This document shows positions 36,323 to 44,310 of a stretch of DNA of 64,000 nucleotides, one piece after another. The position numbers and the translations under genes were made by a program. The DNA is taken from positions 1 through 64,000 of the forward strand of contig QEVJ01000050.1 in the NCBI GenBank assembly GCA_003576845.1. The letters are read 5' to 3'. The notes beneath the pieces were generated by a model, which saw only the letters and a program-made list of their open reading frames with translations, had not been told where the DNA came from and searched no databases. The stretch is from Planctomycetota bacterium (GTDB lineage: Bacteria; Planctomycetota; Planctomycetia; Pirellulales; PLA5). The number at the start of each line of letters is the position of its first letter. Position 1 is the first letter of the stretch.

Positions 36323-37624
36323 CTATACCGCACTGCGGAGCGACATCATTGCCGGGCGGTGGGCGGACATTTCGCTTAGTAGGCGATGCCAGCGGGTGGG
36401 CGAGCCGGGTGTGAGGCGGCCGAGGACGCGGGGCGACGAGGCGCCGGTGAGCGACATGGGGTTGGCCGGCGCGTGGTCGATGTGCAAGAGTGCGAGCAGC
36501 GCGGCGGCGGCGGGGTCGATGGCCGCGTCGGGAAGTCCTTCGTCGACGACGCGGGTCAAGTGGCGTCCCGAAAGTCTCGAGGCCAGGCCGCGAAGCAACA
36601 TGCCGTTGTGCTGGCCTCCGCCGGCGAGCAGGATTTCTTCGACGTCGTTCGCCGGGAGTCGGTCGCGCACGGCGCGGGCGGTGGTTTCGGCGATGAAGTG
36701 GCAGGCGGTGCAGAGGAGATCGCGGACGGACCAGCCCGAGTCGATGGCCATTTTGACAGTTTCGCCGAGTTCCTGTTCGTGGCGGCAGCCGAGCGGGTGC
36801 CAGCGCGGGATGGGCCGCTTGAAGTACGGATCGTTGAGCCAATGCTCGACGAGGTCGGGAATGCGGCGGCCTTGGACAGCGAGCTTGCCGCCGGGGTCGA
36901 ACGGGTGCTCGCCGAAGGTGAGTTGTTCGGCCAGGCGATCAAGCAGGCTCGTGCCCGGGCCGACGTCGAAGGAGAGCGCGCGGTTGGCGGCCGACGTCGC
37001 GAATGCGGGCAGGTAGGTCGCACGAATCGTGCGCCCCAGATCGATAAACACGGCCGGACGATCGACGCGGCGGAGCAAAATCCACTGCGGAATTGCCAGC
37101 GTTGGGCCGCCGAGACCACCTTGTGCCAAATCGCGGGCGGGAAAACCGTCGATCACGGGGTAGCCCGTCATGTCGGCGAGCGTTGCCGCGTCGCAAAGGC
37201 CGTTGTACGTGCGGCGGTTCGTCGTCAAATCCCAGAGTCCGGGGTCGTAAACGCCGATCGCCAACGCGCGGTCGGCAACGTCGGCGTGCTGCGATGCCAA
37301 ACGCTGTACGAGCGCGGCGACGGCAATCGCCAGATGATTGGCGAGCGTGGCGGGCGCGCCGGGATGGGTGTCGCGGCCGGCAGCGATCTGTCGATAGAGC
37401 GTCGCGACTTCGGTGGGCAGCGACTCGACGGCATGAGCAACGACGTGCGAGCGGGCTTCGGTGCCGCGGCCGAGCACGGACACGATCGCCACCGAAACGC
37501 GGCGACATTCGGACGAGACGTGCGCCCCGATCACCGACCGCTGCGGCACGTCGCCGCTGCGCGCCCACACGGGGAGCGAGGCGGGGCGGTCGCCAGATGA
37601 ATCGTGAGAATAATCGGCGGACAT
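36323..37624 (-). CDS. Divergent anhydro-N-acetylmuramate kinase-like protein
   Basis: The 433-residue protein matches AnmK through its middle and end. DAATLADMTGYPVIDGFPARDLAQGGLGGPTLAIP corresponds to the conserved TG-x-VVxDFRxxDxAxGGxGAPL block with its catalytic Asp, and LSFDVGPGTSLLDRLAEQL and EEILLAGGGQHNGMLLRGLASRLSG are further conserved blocks. The N-terminal GTSxDGxD nucleotide motif of true AnmK is absent (IGAHVSSECRRVSVAIVSV stands there). AnmK phosphorylates anhydroMurNAc during cell-wall recycling. This paralogue may have a different substrate or activity. It lies upstream of the ThDP decarboxylase pair on the same strand, separated by a repeat. Confidence 0.72.
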   Translation of the reverse strand: MSADYSHDSSGDRPASLPVWARSGDVPQRSVIGAHVSSECRRVSVAIVSVLGRGTEARSHVVAHAVESLPTEVATLYRQIAAGRDTHPGAPATLANHLAIAVAALVQRLASQHADVADRALAIGVYDPGLWDLTTNRRTYNGLCDAATLADMTGYPVIDGFPARDLAQGGLGGPTLAIPQWILLRRVDRPAVFIDLGRTIRATYLPAFATSAANRALSFDVGPGTSLLDRLAEQLTFGEHPFDPGGKLAVQGRRIPDLVEHWLNDPYFKRPIPRWHPLGCRHEQELGETVKMAIDSGWSVRDLLCTACHFIAETTARAVRDRLPANDVEEILLAGGGQHNGMLLRGLASRLSGRHLTRVVDEGLPDAAIDPAAAALLALLHIDHAPANPMSLTGASSPRVLGRLTPGSPTRWHRLLSEMSAHRPAMMSLRSAV

Positions 37625-37666
37625 GAGTCCCTTCTCGCCGCTTGTCTATCGACCGTGTTGAGGCGG

Positions 37667-37865
37667 TTTCTTAAACACAGAGAACACGGAGGTTTGCACA
37701 GAGGAGAAATGCCGAGGAGAAGCGCCAGTGATAATTGATGAACGATGAGCGACGAGTGATTGCGGGAAGCTCTTAACGTTCATCGCTCCTCGTTCATCAA
37801 TCATCATTCATCACTGATCCTTTGTGTTCCTCTGTGCCAGCTTCTGTGCCCTCTGCGTTTAGAAA
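37667..37865. repeat. Nested inverted element with ACACAGAG outer and ATGAACG heptamer inner arms
   Basis: Outer arms: TTTCTTAAACACAGAG (37667 on) against CTCTGCGTTTAGAAA (37851-37865), imperfect. Inner arms: GATGAACGATGAGCGACGAG (from about 37737) against CTCGTTCATCAATCATCATTCATC (to about 37812), with differing numbers of 7-base units. It follows the AnmK-like gene start region; the remaining 138 bases to the next gene show nothing recognisable. Confidence 0.82.
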
Positions 37866-38003
37866 TACCGCCCGTTTCTCGATGGCCACCGAAACTGCCA
37901 ACGCCGCTTCTCGTCCCTCATGCTTCGCGCCTGATGAAAACTGGCGTCGCGGGTTTGGGTCCGTCCTTACCCGCGACGCCTGTCGCGACGTTTCGACGAG
38001 AAA

Positions 38004-38750
38004 CTACGCCACGAGCTTGGCAACCGGCTGTTCGCCGGTGATTGCGCAGATGAACTCCTCGAAGATTCGCATGTCGAGGGCCGAGGCGGTGTCGGATTCG
38101 GGATGGAACTGGGTGCCGATGGCGATCCAGTCGTCGGTCGTGCTCTCGATCGCTTCGATGACGCCGTCGGGCGAGCGGGCGGAGACGTGGAAGCCCGGGG
38201 CGACTTCGTCGATCGCCATGTGGTGGCAACTGTTGACGCGGATCTCGCCGTCGCCGTAGATCCGCTCCATGAGCGTGCCGGGCACGACTTCGAGGGCGTG
38301 GCGATGGCCAGGATCGAGCGGGTCCTTGTGCGGCAGGGCCTTGGGCAAGTCTTCGGGAATGTGGTAGTGCAAGTTGCCGCCTTGCGAGAGGTTGAGGAGT
38401 TGCATGCCCACGCCGATACCGAAGACGGGCATGCGTCGTTTGGCGATCAGTTCCATCAAGCGGCGATCGAACTTCTCGCGGCGGCCGTCGAGCGGGCGGA
38501 CGGACGGCGGGCGCATGAAGCCGTCGTTTTGCGGGTCGAGATCGGCCCCGCCGACGAGGACGAAGCCTTCGAGCACGTCGAGGACGTTTTCGATGTCGGC
38601 GTCGTCGACGAGGGGCGGCACGACGACGGGAATCGCGCCGCAGTGAATGAGCGCGTTGTAATAGCCGGCGGCGAGAAAGGTGTAGGCCGGGGCGTCCTTC
38701 GTGGCCGGGCGATAATCGGCATTGAGACCAATACGCGGTTTGGCACGCAT
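38004..38750 (-). CDS. Class I glutamine amidotransferase-like (peptidase C26/PuuD family), nucleophile Cys replaced by Gly
   Basis: The 248-residue protein starts at ATG 38750 (MRAKPRIGLNADYRPA). Family blocks are FLAAGYYNALIHCGAIPVVVPPL, GFVLVGGADLDPQNDG, FDRRLMELIAKRRMPVFGIGVGMQLLNLSQGGNLHYHI, HHMAIDEVAPGFHVSARSPDGVIEAIE and GTQFHPES. In active gamma-glutamyl hydrolases the nucleophile elbow reads GICRGMQ. Here it reads GIGVGMQ, so the catalytic Cys is Gly, while the His-Pro-Glu of the triad is kept. The protein is well conserved otherwise, which suggests a non-hydrolytic role such as binding, or different chemistry. It stands alone between two gaps. Confidence 0.85.
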   Translation of the reverse strand: MRAKPRIGLNADYRPATKDAPAYTFLAAGYYNALIHCGAIPVVVPPLVDDADIENVLDVLEGFVLVGGADLDPQNDGFMRPPSVRPLDGRREKFDRRLMELIAKRRMPVFGIGVGMQLLNLSQGGNLHYHIPEDLPKALPHKDPLDPGHRHALEVVPGTLMERIYGDGEIRVNSCHHMAIDEVAPGFHVSARSPDGVIEAIESTTDDWIAIGTQFHPESDTASALDMRIFEEFICAITGEQPVAKLVA

Positions 38751-39209
38751 GCAAAATCCCTCCCTGCAAGCGGAAGTGCAAACCGGGAACGGCATGCGAC
38801 GAGGCCGGCGAGAGAGATATGCAAACCCAGAGAAGCTTTGCCCAGGTTGGACCGGTCCGCTTTGGACCGTGGCCACGTCTTTGCGGTCCGTGCCAGGGGG
38901 CAACGCGAACGCCTCGGTCGGCGTGGCGGCGTTGTCCCTAACGCGACGCGCTTGAGCTTGGACAAAGTCGGTTGGATATCCCTATCGTCGCCTGGTGCTC
39001 CGAATGCGGTTCCCGCGTCACCGGGAAGGGAAAATGCAAGTCGGGCGTGAATTTAACTCGCTTGGGGAGGATGGCAAGCGCTTGCGGGCATTTTGCGGAA
39101 ACGCGAGACGCGGACGCTATATGATGTGCTAGCGAGCGGGGACAAATCGAGACGCGGCGTTGTGATGCGGGGCGAAAGCGGCCCCCTATTGGGCGAAAAC
39201 GGCTAGTTT
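38751..39209. other. Intergenic stretch without a recognisable gene
   Basis: These 459 bases lie between the amidotransferase-like gene and the universal stress protein gene, both on the minus strand. No conserved coding frame, tandem repeat, tRNA or long hairpin was seen. The upstream control region of the amidotransferase gene must lie here. Confidence 0.5.
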
Positions 39210-39638
39210 TCACTTCCGGATTACGAGCACGGGGCAGTGGGCGAGGCGGACGATGCGTTCGGCAACGGAGCCGATCAACAGCCGCGAAAGCCCTGTGCGG
39301 CCGTGCGAGGAGAGGACGATCAACTCGGCCTTTTGGCTGGCGGCGTAATCGGCCACTTCGCGGCCGGGATCGCCGAAACCGACCTGGATCGTCAGGCCCT
39401 GATATTTGGCGTCGGCGAGGCGTTCCCTGAGGGCGTCTTCGGCGTGTTTACGGCGGCTATCGTCGTCGATCGCTTCCCAAATCACGCCGGGATCGGTGAC
39501 TTCCATGTACGGCAGGACGTGAATCGCGTGCACGTGCGACGCGTCGGCGACGAGTTCGAGCGCCGTATCGAGCGCGGCAAAGGCGTCGTCGGAGAAGTCG
39601 ATCGGAACGATGACGGATTTTTTGGGGAGCCAGGGCAT
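39210..39638 (-). CDS. Universal stress protein (UspA family)
   Basis: The 142-residue single-domain protein opens SVIVPIDFSDDAFAALDTALELVADASHVHAIHVLP and ends with the ATP-binding signature GRTGLSRLLIGSVAERIVRLAHCPVLVIRK, fitting the G-2x-G-9x-G(S/T) motif of nucleotide-binding Usp proteins. An Asp early in strand 1 (PIDFSD) fits adenine binding. Such proteins form cytoplasmic dimers that support survival under stress. It follows the symporter gene by 129 bases on the same strand and could be co-transcribed with it. Confidence 0.93.
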   Translation of the reverse strand: MPWLPKKSVIVPIDFSDDAFAALDTALELVADASHVHAIHVLPYMEVTDPGVIWEAIDDDSRRKHAEDALRERLADAKYQGLTIQVGFGDPGREVADYAASQKAELIVLSSHGRTGLSRLLIGSVAERIVRLAHCPVLVIRK

Positions 39639-39767
39639 GGTTGAATCCTTGGAGAGGAATCGCGCTCACGTCATTGATTATGGCACGCCATTTCGGTTAC
39701 CCGCAACCAACCGGTCTTACGATTAGACGCAAAGGGCGAGGAAATACGAACCAATCCGCCGGCCTCG

Positions 39768-41450
39768 CTATTTCTTGGCCGGAGCGATTTCGCCGGATTG
39801 GACGCGTCTCCAATAGTCGTCGAGCGCTCGGCGGACCTTGCTGCTGAGCAAAACGACGCCGAGCACATTCGGGACGGCCATCGAGAGAATCATCAAGTCG
39901 CTGAATTCGAGAATGTTGGTCGCGGTGATTACCGACCCCAGGAACGTAAACGTCAGAAATACAAGCTTGTAGGCCAGCGACGATCGCGGCCCAAAGAGCC
40001 AGGTCCAGCAGCGTTCGCCGTAGTACGACCAGGAGATCAGCGTCGAGTAGGCGAATAAGAATACCGTTGCGCAGAGCACCCACGGAAACCACGAGATGAC
40101 GTCGCCAAAGGCTTTCATTGTGAGCGCGGCGCCGTTGTTGCGCTCGACGAGAACGGCGTACTCGGGAAACTGCTGTGCGTCGTATACGCCGGTGATGACG
40201 ACTACGAGAGCGGTCATCGTGCAAACGACGACGGTGTCGATGAAGGGTTCCAAAAGGGCCACGATACCTTCGCTGACCGGCTCGTTGGTTTTTGCCGCGG
40301 AGTGGGCGATGGCGGCCGACCCGACTCCGGCTTCGTTGGAGAATGCAGCGCGCTTGATGCCGATGACCATGACGCCGAGCGCTCCGCCGTATGCCGCGTC
40401 GGGAGTGAATGCACCGCGGAAGATTTCGGCGAACGCCCCAGCGACGTGGTCCCAATGGCCGATAATGATGAAGAGACAGGTAATCACGTAAATGCCGCAC
40501 ATAAGCGGGACGATCTTTTCCGCGGTGGCCGCGATGCGCCGGATTCCGCCGATAATCACCATTCCGGCGAGGATGGCCATGACGAGGCCGTATATCCAGG
40601 GCATGCCGTCGGGACTTTCATGATCGAGAAGCGGAATCTTCTGGCCGAGAGCGCGAAGCGATTGATTGACTTGAAACGCGTTTCCTCCTCCGAACGAGCC
40701 GCCGACGCACAGCACGGCAAACATGACGGCGAGCACTTTGCCGAGCCGGGGCATTCTCAGTTCGGCGAGACCGTCTTTGAGATAGTGCATTGCGCCGCCG
40801 GACACCGTGCCGGCGGGATCGACCGTGCGGTACATCTGGCCGAGCGTGCATTCGGCGAACTTGCTCGTCATCCCCAACAGGCCGGCGACGATTAGCCAGA
40901 ACACCGCCCCTGGTCCACCTTGCCCGACCGCGATTGCGACGCCGGCAATGTTGCCCAAGCCGACGGTCGCGGAGAGTGCCGATGCGAGCGCTTGAAAGTG
41001 CGAAACTTCGCCCGGATCGCTTTTGTCGTCGTAGTCGCCTTTCGTGAGTCGAATCGCGTGACCAAAAGCGCGGATGTTGATGAACTTCATGCGGATCGTG
41101 AAAAAGATGGCTCCGCAGAGGAGCCAAACCACGACGAACGGCAAAGCGGTGCCTAAGCTTTCCTTCGTGCCAAAGTCATAGAACAGCACGGTCGCAATCG
41201 GCGTGACGACGTTCTTGCCGAACCAGGCGTCGATTTTCCCCATCCACGTATCGGCTTGTGGATTCGCGGGTTCGGTTTCTTCGGCCTGGGGGGCCGCGGG
41301 AGCGTCGGCCGATGCTGCGGCTTTCTCCGTTGCGGCCGTGCCTTCGCCTTGGGTTTGCTGGGCATCGACGGTGCCGGCCGAAATGCAGAGGACGACCGCG
41401 GCCAAGACGCACATGCATGCACTCCAGGGGATAACGTACCAGCGTTTCAT
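39768..41450 (-). CDS. Sodium:alanine/glycine symporter (AGCS family) with N-terminal extension
   Basis: The 560-residue protein carries the AGCS signature NIAGVAIAVGQGGPGAVFWLIVAGLLGMTSKFAECTLGQMYR and the later block GIKRAAFSNEAGVGSAAIAHSAAKTNEPVSEG, with about 10 to 11 membrane helices. These carriers move alanine or glycine with Na+. The first 75 residues are unusual: a signal-peptide-like helix (MKRWYVIPWSACMCVLAAVVLCISAGTVDAQ) and an Ala/Glu/Pro-rich stretch precede the usual N-terminus (WMGKIDAWFGKNVVTPI). The ATG at 41450 is the only start that includes this leader. The gene is divergent from the suf cluster. Confidence 0.92.
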   Translation of the reverse strand: MKRWYVIPWSACMCVLAAVVLCISAGTVDAQQTQGEGTAATEKAAASADAPAAPQAEETEPANPQADTWMGKIDAWFGKNVVTPIATVLFYDFGTKESLGTALPFVVVWLLCGAIFFTIRMKFINIRAFGHAIRLTKGDYDDKSDPGEVSHFQALASALSATVGLGNIAGVAIAVGQGGPGAVFWLIVAGLLGMTSKFAECTLGQMYRTVDPAGTVSGGAMHYLKDGLAELRMPRLGKVLAVMFAVLCVGGSFGGGNAFQVNQSLRALGQKIPLLDHESPDGMPWIYGLVMAILAGMVIIGGIRRIAATAEKIVPLMCGIYVITCLFIIIGHWDHVAGAFAEIFRGAFTPDAAYGGALGVMVIGIKRAAFSNEAGVGSAAIAHSAAKTNEPVSEGIVALLEPFIDTVVVCTMTALVVVITGVYDAQQFPEYAVLVERNNGAALTMKAFGDVISWFPWVLCATVFLFAYSTLISWSYYGERCWTWLFGPRSSLAYKLVFLTFTFLGSVITATNILEFSDLMILSMAVPNVLGVVLLSSKVRRALDDYWRRVQSGEIAPAKK

Positions 41451-41678
41451 GCAACGACCTCAGCGTCGTAATGGCCGTGTGGTTTTTCAAAGCACCGCTA
41501 AAACTCGGAACTTACCATGCCCGCCCCGTTCGGGGAACCACTTTTTTCCCTACAATGGACCAGCGGTGCCGCGGACGGGCCGAAGGCGCAAGTTGTTGCT
41601 ATTGAACCGGTTAGTGGCGATGGCCATGGCCAGAGGCAGGCAGGCCAAACTGCCTACCGGGCATTTAGAAACATCTGG

Positions 41679-41706
41679 TTGTCAAAAATGTCAGAATGGA
41701 TATGAT
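41679..41706 (+). promoter_or_regulatory. Predicted sigma70-type promoter of the suf cluster
   Basis: TTGTCA (41679-41684) is followed after 16 bases by TATGAT (41701-41706), close to the consensus -35 and -10 boxes. It lies in an AT-richer patch in the 340-base divergent gap, placing transcription start near 41713, about 78 bases before the sufR ATG. SufR proteins repress their own promoter, so the operator is probably here, but I could not identify one with confidence. Confidence 0.55.
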
Positions 41707-41790
41707 GCTAGAGGCGACGGCGTGCTTGGCGGTGTCGGATGTGCCAGGCGCCGGACGCGTATTCCCCGGCGACTTTGTGGAGCTGCTTCC

Positions 41791-42423
41791 ATGCCCGCCG
41801 AACTCGAAAATCCGATTCCGGCCACGAGCGACGTGATGATTCTGGACCTGCTGCGCAAGCAGGGGCCGATGTCGGTGGCGCAGTTGGCGCGGGTGACCGG
41901 AGTGACGGCGACGGCGGTGCGGCAGCGGCTCAACCGGCTGATGGGCGAGTTGCTCATCGAACGGGTGCTGCTGCGGTCGGGGCGGGGGCGGCCGAGTCAT
42001 CGGTATTCGCTCACGGAGAAGGGGCGACGGCAGACCGGATCGAATTTTGCGGACCTGGCCGTCGCGCTGTGGAATGAAATCCGCGAGATCAAAGACGCGG
42101 AGGTCCGCCGGGGGTTGCTCCAGCGGCTCGCCAAGCGGATGGCGGCGGTTTACGCGGGGCGGGTTTGCGGCGACACGGTCCGCGAGCGGATGGACTCGCT
42201 GCGGCAGGTGTTCGACGAGCGGGACGTGACGCTTACGATCGGCTCTCAGGGGCAGTTGCCGGTGCTCACCGCGCTCGATTGCCCTTATCCCGACCTGGCG
42301 GAGAAGGACCACTCCGTCTGTGCGATGGAGCGGATGTTGTTCAGCGAGTTGTTGGGCGAGAACTTGCGGTTGTCGGAATGCCGTTTGGACGGCGGGGCGT
42401 GCTGCACCTTTGAGACGAACTGA
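41791..42423 (+). CDS. sufR: Iron-sulfur cluster-sensing repressor SufR
   Basis: The 210-residue protein starts at ATG 41791. The winged helix at residues about 12-75 reads VMILDLLRKQGPMSVAQLARVTGVTATAVRQRLNRLMGELLIERVLLRSGRGRPSHRYSLTEKG. The C-terminal half carries the cysteine set of SufR, C-x12-C-x19-C-x6-CC (DCPYPDLAEKDHSVCAMERM ... SECRLDGGACCTF), which binds a 4Fe-4S cluster. Holo-SufR represses the suf operon when clusters are plentiful. Being first in this cluster, behind a clear promoter, supports the assignment. The frame is open far upstream, but the family N-terminus and position favour 41791. Confidence 0.9.
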   Translation: MPAELENPIPATSDVMILDLLRKQGPMSVAQLARVTGVTATAVRQRLNRLMGELLIERVLLRSGRGRPSHRYSLTEKGRRQTGSNFADLAVALWNEIREIKDAEVRRGLLQRLAKRMAAVYAGRVCGDTVRERMDSLRQVFDERDVTLTIGSQGQLPVLTALDCPYPDLAEKDHSVCAMERMLFSELLGENLRLSECRLDGGACCTFETN

Positions 42424-42454
42424 TTGGGGCATATATTGGTGAGTTTTAACGCGG

Positions 42455-42556
42455 GGGAGGGGCGCGGGACTCGGGGCGCGGGGCTCGGGATGGGTTTGGG
42501 GCGCGTTTTGGCCTTTAGCCTTTAACCTTATTTGAGCCTTGAAACTTGAGCCTTCG
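42455..42556. repeat. Two heptamer arrays, GGGGCGC-type and CCTTTAG/CTTGAGC-type
   Basis: From 42455, G-rich 7-base units (GGGGCGC, GGGACTC, GGGGCGC, GGGGCTC). From 42511, units CCTTTAG, CCTTTAA, CCTTATT, TGAGCCTTGAA, ACTTGAG. The second array is the inverse of the one at 45728-45775 over AAGGCTCAAATAAGGTT. Both lie between sufR and nuoB. Confidence 0.85.
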
Positions 42557-42631
42557 AGCTTTCGCCCGACCGGCACGATTCATAGCGACGAGTGTTGCCG
42601 CAAAACTCACCATCCACAGGAATGTAACGCC

Positions 42632-43228
42632 ATGACCCAGCCTTGGATTGAAGGACGATTCGAAGAAAACGTCATCACGACGTCGCTCGAGCAGGCGATC
42701 AACTGGGCTCGGCAGGCAAGCGTGTGGCCGATGACGTTCGGTTTGGCTTGTTGCGCGATCGAAATGATGGCGGCCGGGGCGAGCCGCTACGACTTGGATC
42801 GCTTCGGGGCGGGGGCGTTTCGGGCGACTCCGCGGCAGGCGGACTTGATGATCGTCGCCGGGACGGTGACGTACAAAATGGCGAGCCGGGTGCGGCGGCT
42901 TTACAACCTGATGCCCGATCCGAAGTTCGTGATCGCCATGGGGGCCTGCACGGTCGGTGGCGGGCCGTATTTCAAATATGGCTATCACGTGGTCAAGGGC
43001 GTCGATTTGGTCGTGCCGGTGGACGTGTACGTGCCGGGCTGCCCTCCGCGGCCGGAAGCGTTGCTGGAAGGGCTGATGCGGATACAAGACAAGATTCGCG
43101 GGCACAAGATCGCGAATCGCGGCGGCGTGCGAATCGAGGACGAGATTCCGCTGCCGCACCACAGCGGGTACGTCGAGCCGGAAGTGGATGAGTCGCCGCT
43201 GTTTAGTCACCAGAAGATCACGGGTTAG
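42632..43228 (+). CDS. nuoB: NADH-quinone oxidoreductase subunit B (NuoB), stand-alone copy
   Basis: The 198-residue protein starts at ATG 42632 ([46 protein letters not shown]). All four Cys ligands of the N2 4Fe-4S cluster are present: the CC pair in LACCAIEMM, one in [13 protein letters not shown] and one in [15 protein letters not shown]. Complex I passes electrons through N2 to quinone. No other nuo gene is in the window. The gene stands between sufR and sufC, which suggests it is expressed with Fe-S assembly. It appears full length and functional. Whether it is the only nuoB of the genome cannot be seen from here. Confidence 0.95.
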   Translation: MTQPWIEGRFEENVITTSLEQAINWARQASVWPMTFGLACCAIEMMAAGASRYDLDRFGAGAFRATPRQADLMIVAGTVTYKMASRVRRLYNLMPDPKFVIAMGACTVGGGPYFKYGYHVVKGVDLVVPVDVYVPGCPPRPEALLEGLMRIQDKIRGHKIANRGGVRIEDEIPLPHHSGYVEPEVDESPLFSHQKITG

Positions 43229-43270
43229 AGGTTGGAGGTTAGAGGTTAGAGGTTAGAGGTTAGAGGTTAG
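43229..43270. repeat. Heptamer array AGGTTAG
   Basis: Six 7-base units directly after the nuoB stop codon: AGGTTGG once, then AGGTTAG five times. It fills most of the 65-base spacer before sufC. Confidence 0.96.
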
Positions 43271-43293
43271 AAACGACTCAATACGAGACCGAA

Positions 43294-44121
43294 ATGTCCG
43301 ACACGTTGACGATTACGAATTTGCACGTGGCCGTGGAGGGAAAAGAGATTCTCCGCGGCGTTGACCTTACGTTGCGCCGCGGCGAAACGCATGCCTTGAT
43401 GGGACCGAATGGGTCCGGCAAGAGCACGCTGGGTTTCGCGATCATGGGGCATCCCAAGTACGAGGTCACCGAAGGGGAGATCCGGCTCAACGATCAGGAC
43501 ATTACCGAGTGGGAACCTCACGAGCGTGCCCGGGCCGGCGTGTTTATGGCGTTTCAGCGGCCGATGGCGATACCCGGCGTGAAGATGGCGGACTTCCTGC
43601 GGCACGCGACGACGAATGTGCGGCGGCCGGACCGTAAGGAAGACGAAGAGCTGCTGCCGATGCGCGAGTTCCGCAAGGAACTCTATGAGAAGATGGATCA
43701 GCTCAAGATCAATCGCGATTTCGCCCGGCGGTATGTGAACGACGGGTTTTCCGGCGGCGAAATGAAGCGGGCGGAGATTCTACAGATGGCGATGCTGCGG
43801 CCGAAGTTCGCGATTTTGGACGAGACGGACAGCGGCCTCGACGTCGACGCGGTGAAGCTGGCGAGCCAGAGCATCGCGGAAATCGGCCGCTCGCAGATGG
43901 GCATTTTGATCATCACGCACCACGACAAGCTGCTCGAACACAACCGGCCGGACTATACGCACGTGATGCTCGGCGGGCGGATCGTCGAGACGGGCGGCGC
44001 GGAGCTTGCCGCCGAAATGCACCAGCACGGCTACGACCGGATTCGCCGCGAGCATCCGGAGGATGCGGCGGTGGAGAGCGAGATGAAGAACGAAGCGAAG
44101 AAGGAAGAAGCGGTGGCCTGA
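43294..44121 (+). CDS. sufC: Fe-S cluster assembly ATPase SufC
   Basis: The 275-residue ABC-type ATPase has Walker A GPNGSGKST, the Q-loop region FMAFQRPMAIPGVKMADFLR, the signature FSGGEMKRAEILQMAML, Walker B FAILDETDSGLDVDAV and the H-loop IITHHDKLL. The DETDSGLD form and the GxKMADFL stretch are specific to SufC. It energises the SufBCD scaffold that builds Fe-S clusters in the cytoplasm. A short Lys/Glu tail (EMKNEAKKEEAVA) extends the usual C-terminus. The sufB gene follows after a 190-base repeat-filled spacer. Confidence 0.97.
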   Translation: MSDTLTITNLHVAVEGKEILRGVDLTLRRGETHALMGPNGSGKSTLGFAIMGHPKYEVTEGEIRLNDQDITEWEPHERARAGVFMAFQRPMAIPGVKMADFLRHATTNVRRPDRKEDEELLPMREFRKELYEKMDQLKINRDFARRYVNDGFSGGEMKRAEILQMAMLRPKFAILDETDSGLDVDAVKLASQSIAEIGRSQMGILIITHHDKLLEHNRPDYTHVMLGGRIVETGGAELAAEMHQHGYDRIRREHPEDAAVESEMKNEAKKEEAVA

Positions 44122-44125
44122 GAGG

Positions 44126-44252
44126 AAGTTTCAAGGCCTAAGTTTCGAAGGTTCAAATAAGGATAAAGGTGCAAGGCTTAAGCGGTTTGACTGCCCGTAG
44201 ACCTTGAGCCTTATGCCTTATTCGAAACTTGATACTTAAGACTTGAAACTTA
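44126..44252. repeat. Inverted heptamer-rich element between sufC and sufB
   Basis: Left arm from 44126 (AAGTTTC, AAGGCCT, AAGTTTC, GAAGGTTC, AAATAAGGATAAAGGTGC, AAGGCTT) and right arm to 44252 (CCTTGAG, CCTTATG, CCTTATT, CGAAACT, TGATACT, TAAGACT, TGAAACT) are imperfect inverses over about 50 bases and both keep a 7-base period. Transcribed, they would form a long hairpin inside the operon. Confidence 0.88.
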
Positions 44253-44310
44253 GCCGCCGCTGATACGATTCGCCGCCGGACACCGTTCCGTCAACCATAT
44301 AGGTTCGATC

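Noticed and set aside
43229-43270. Heptamer arrays as CRISPR-like repeats
   Set aside because: Units are only 7 bases with no spacers and no cas genes are present.
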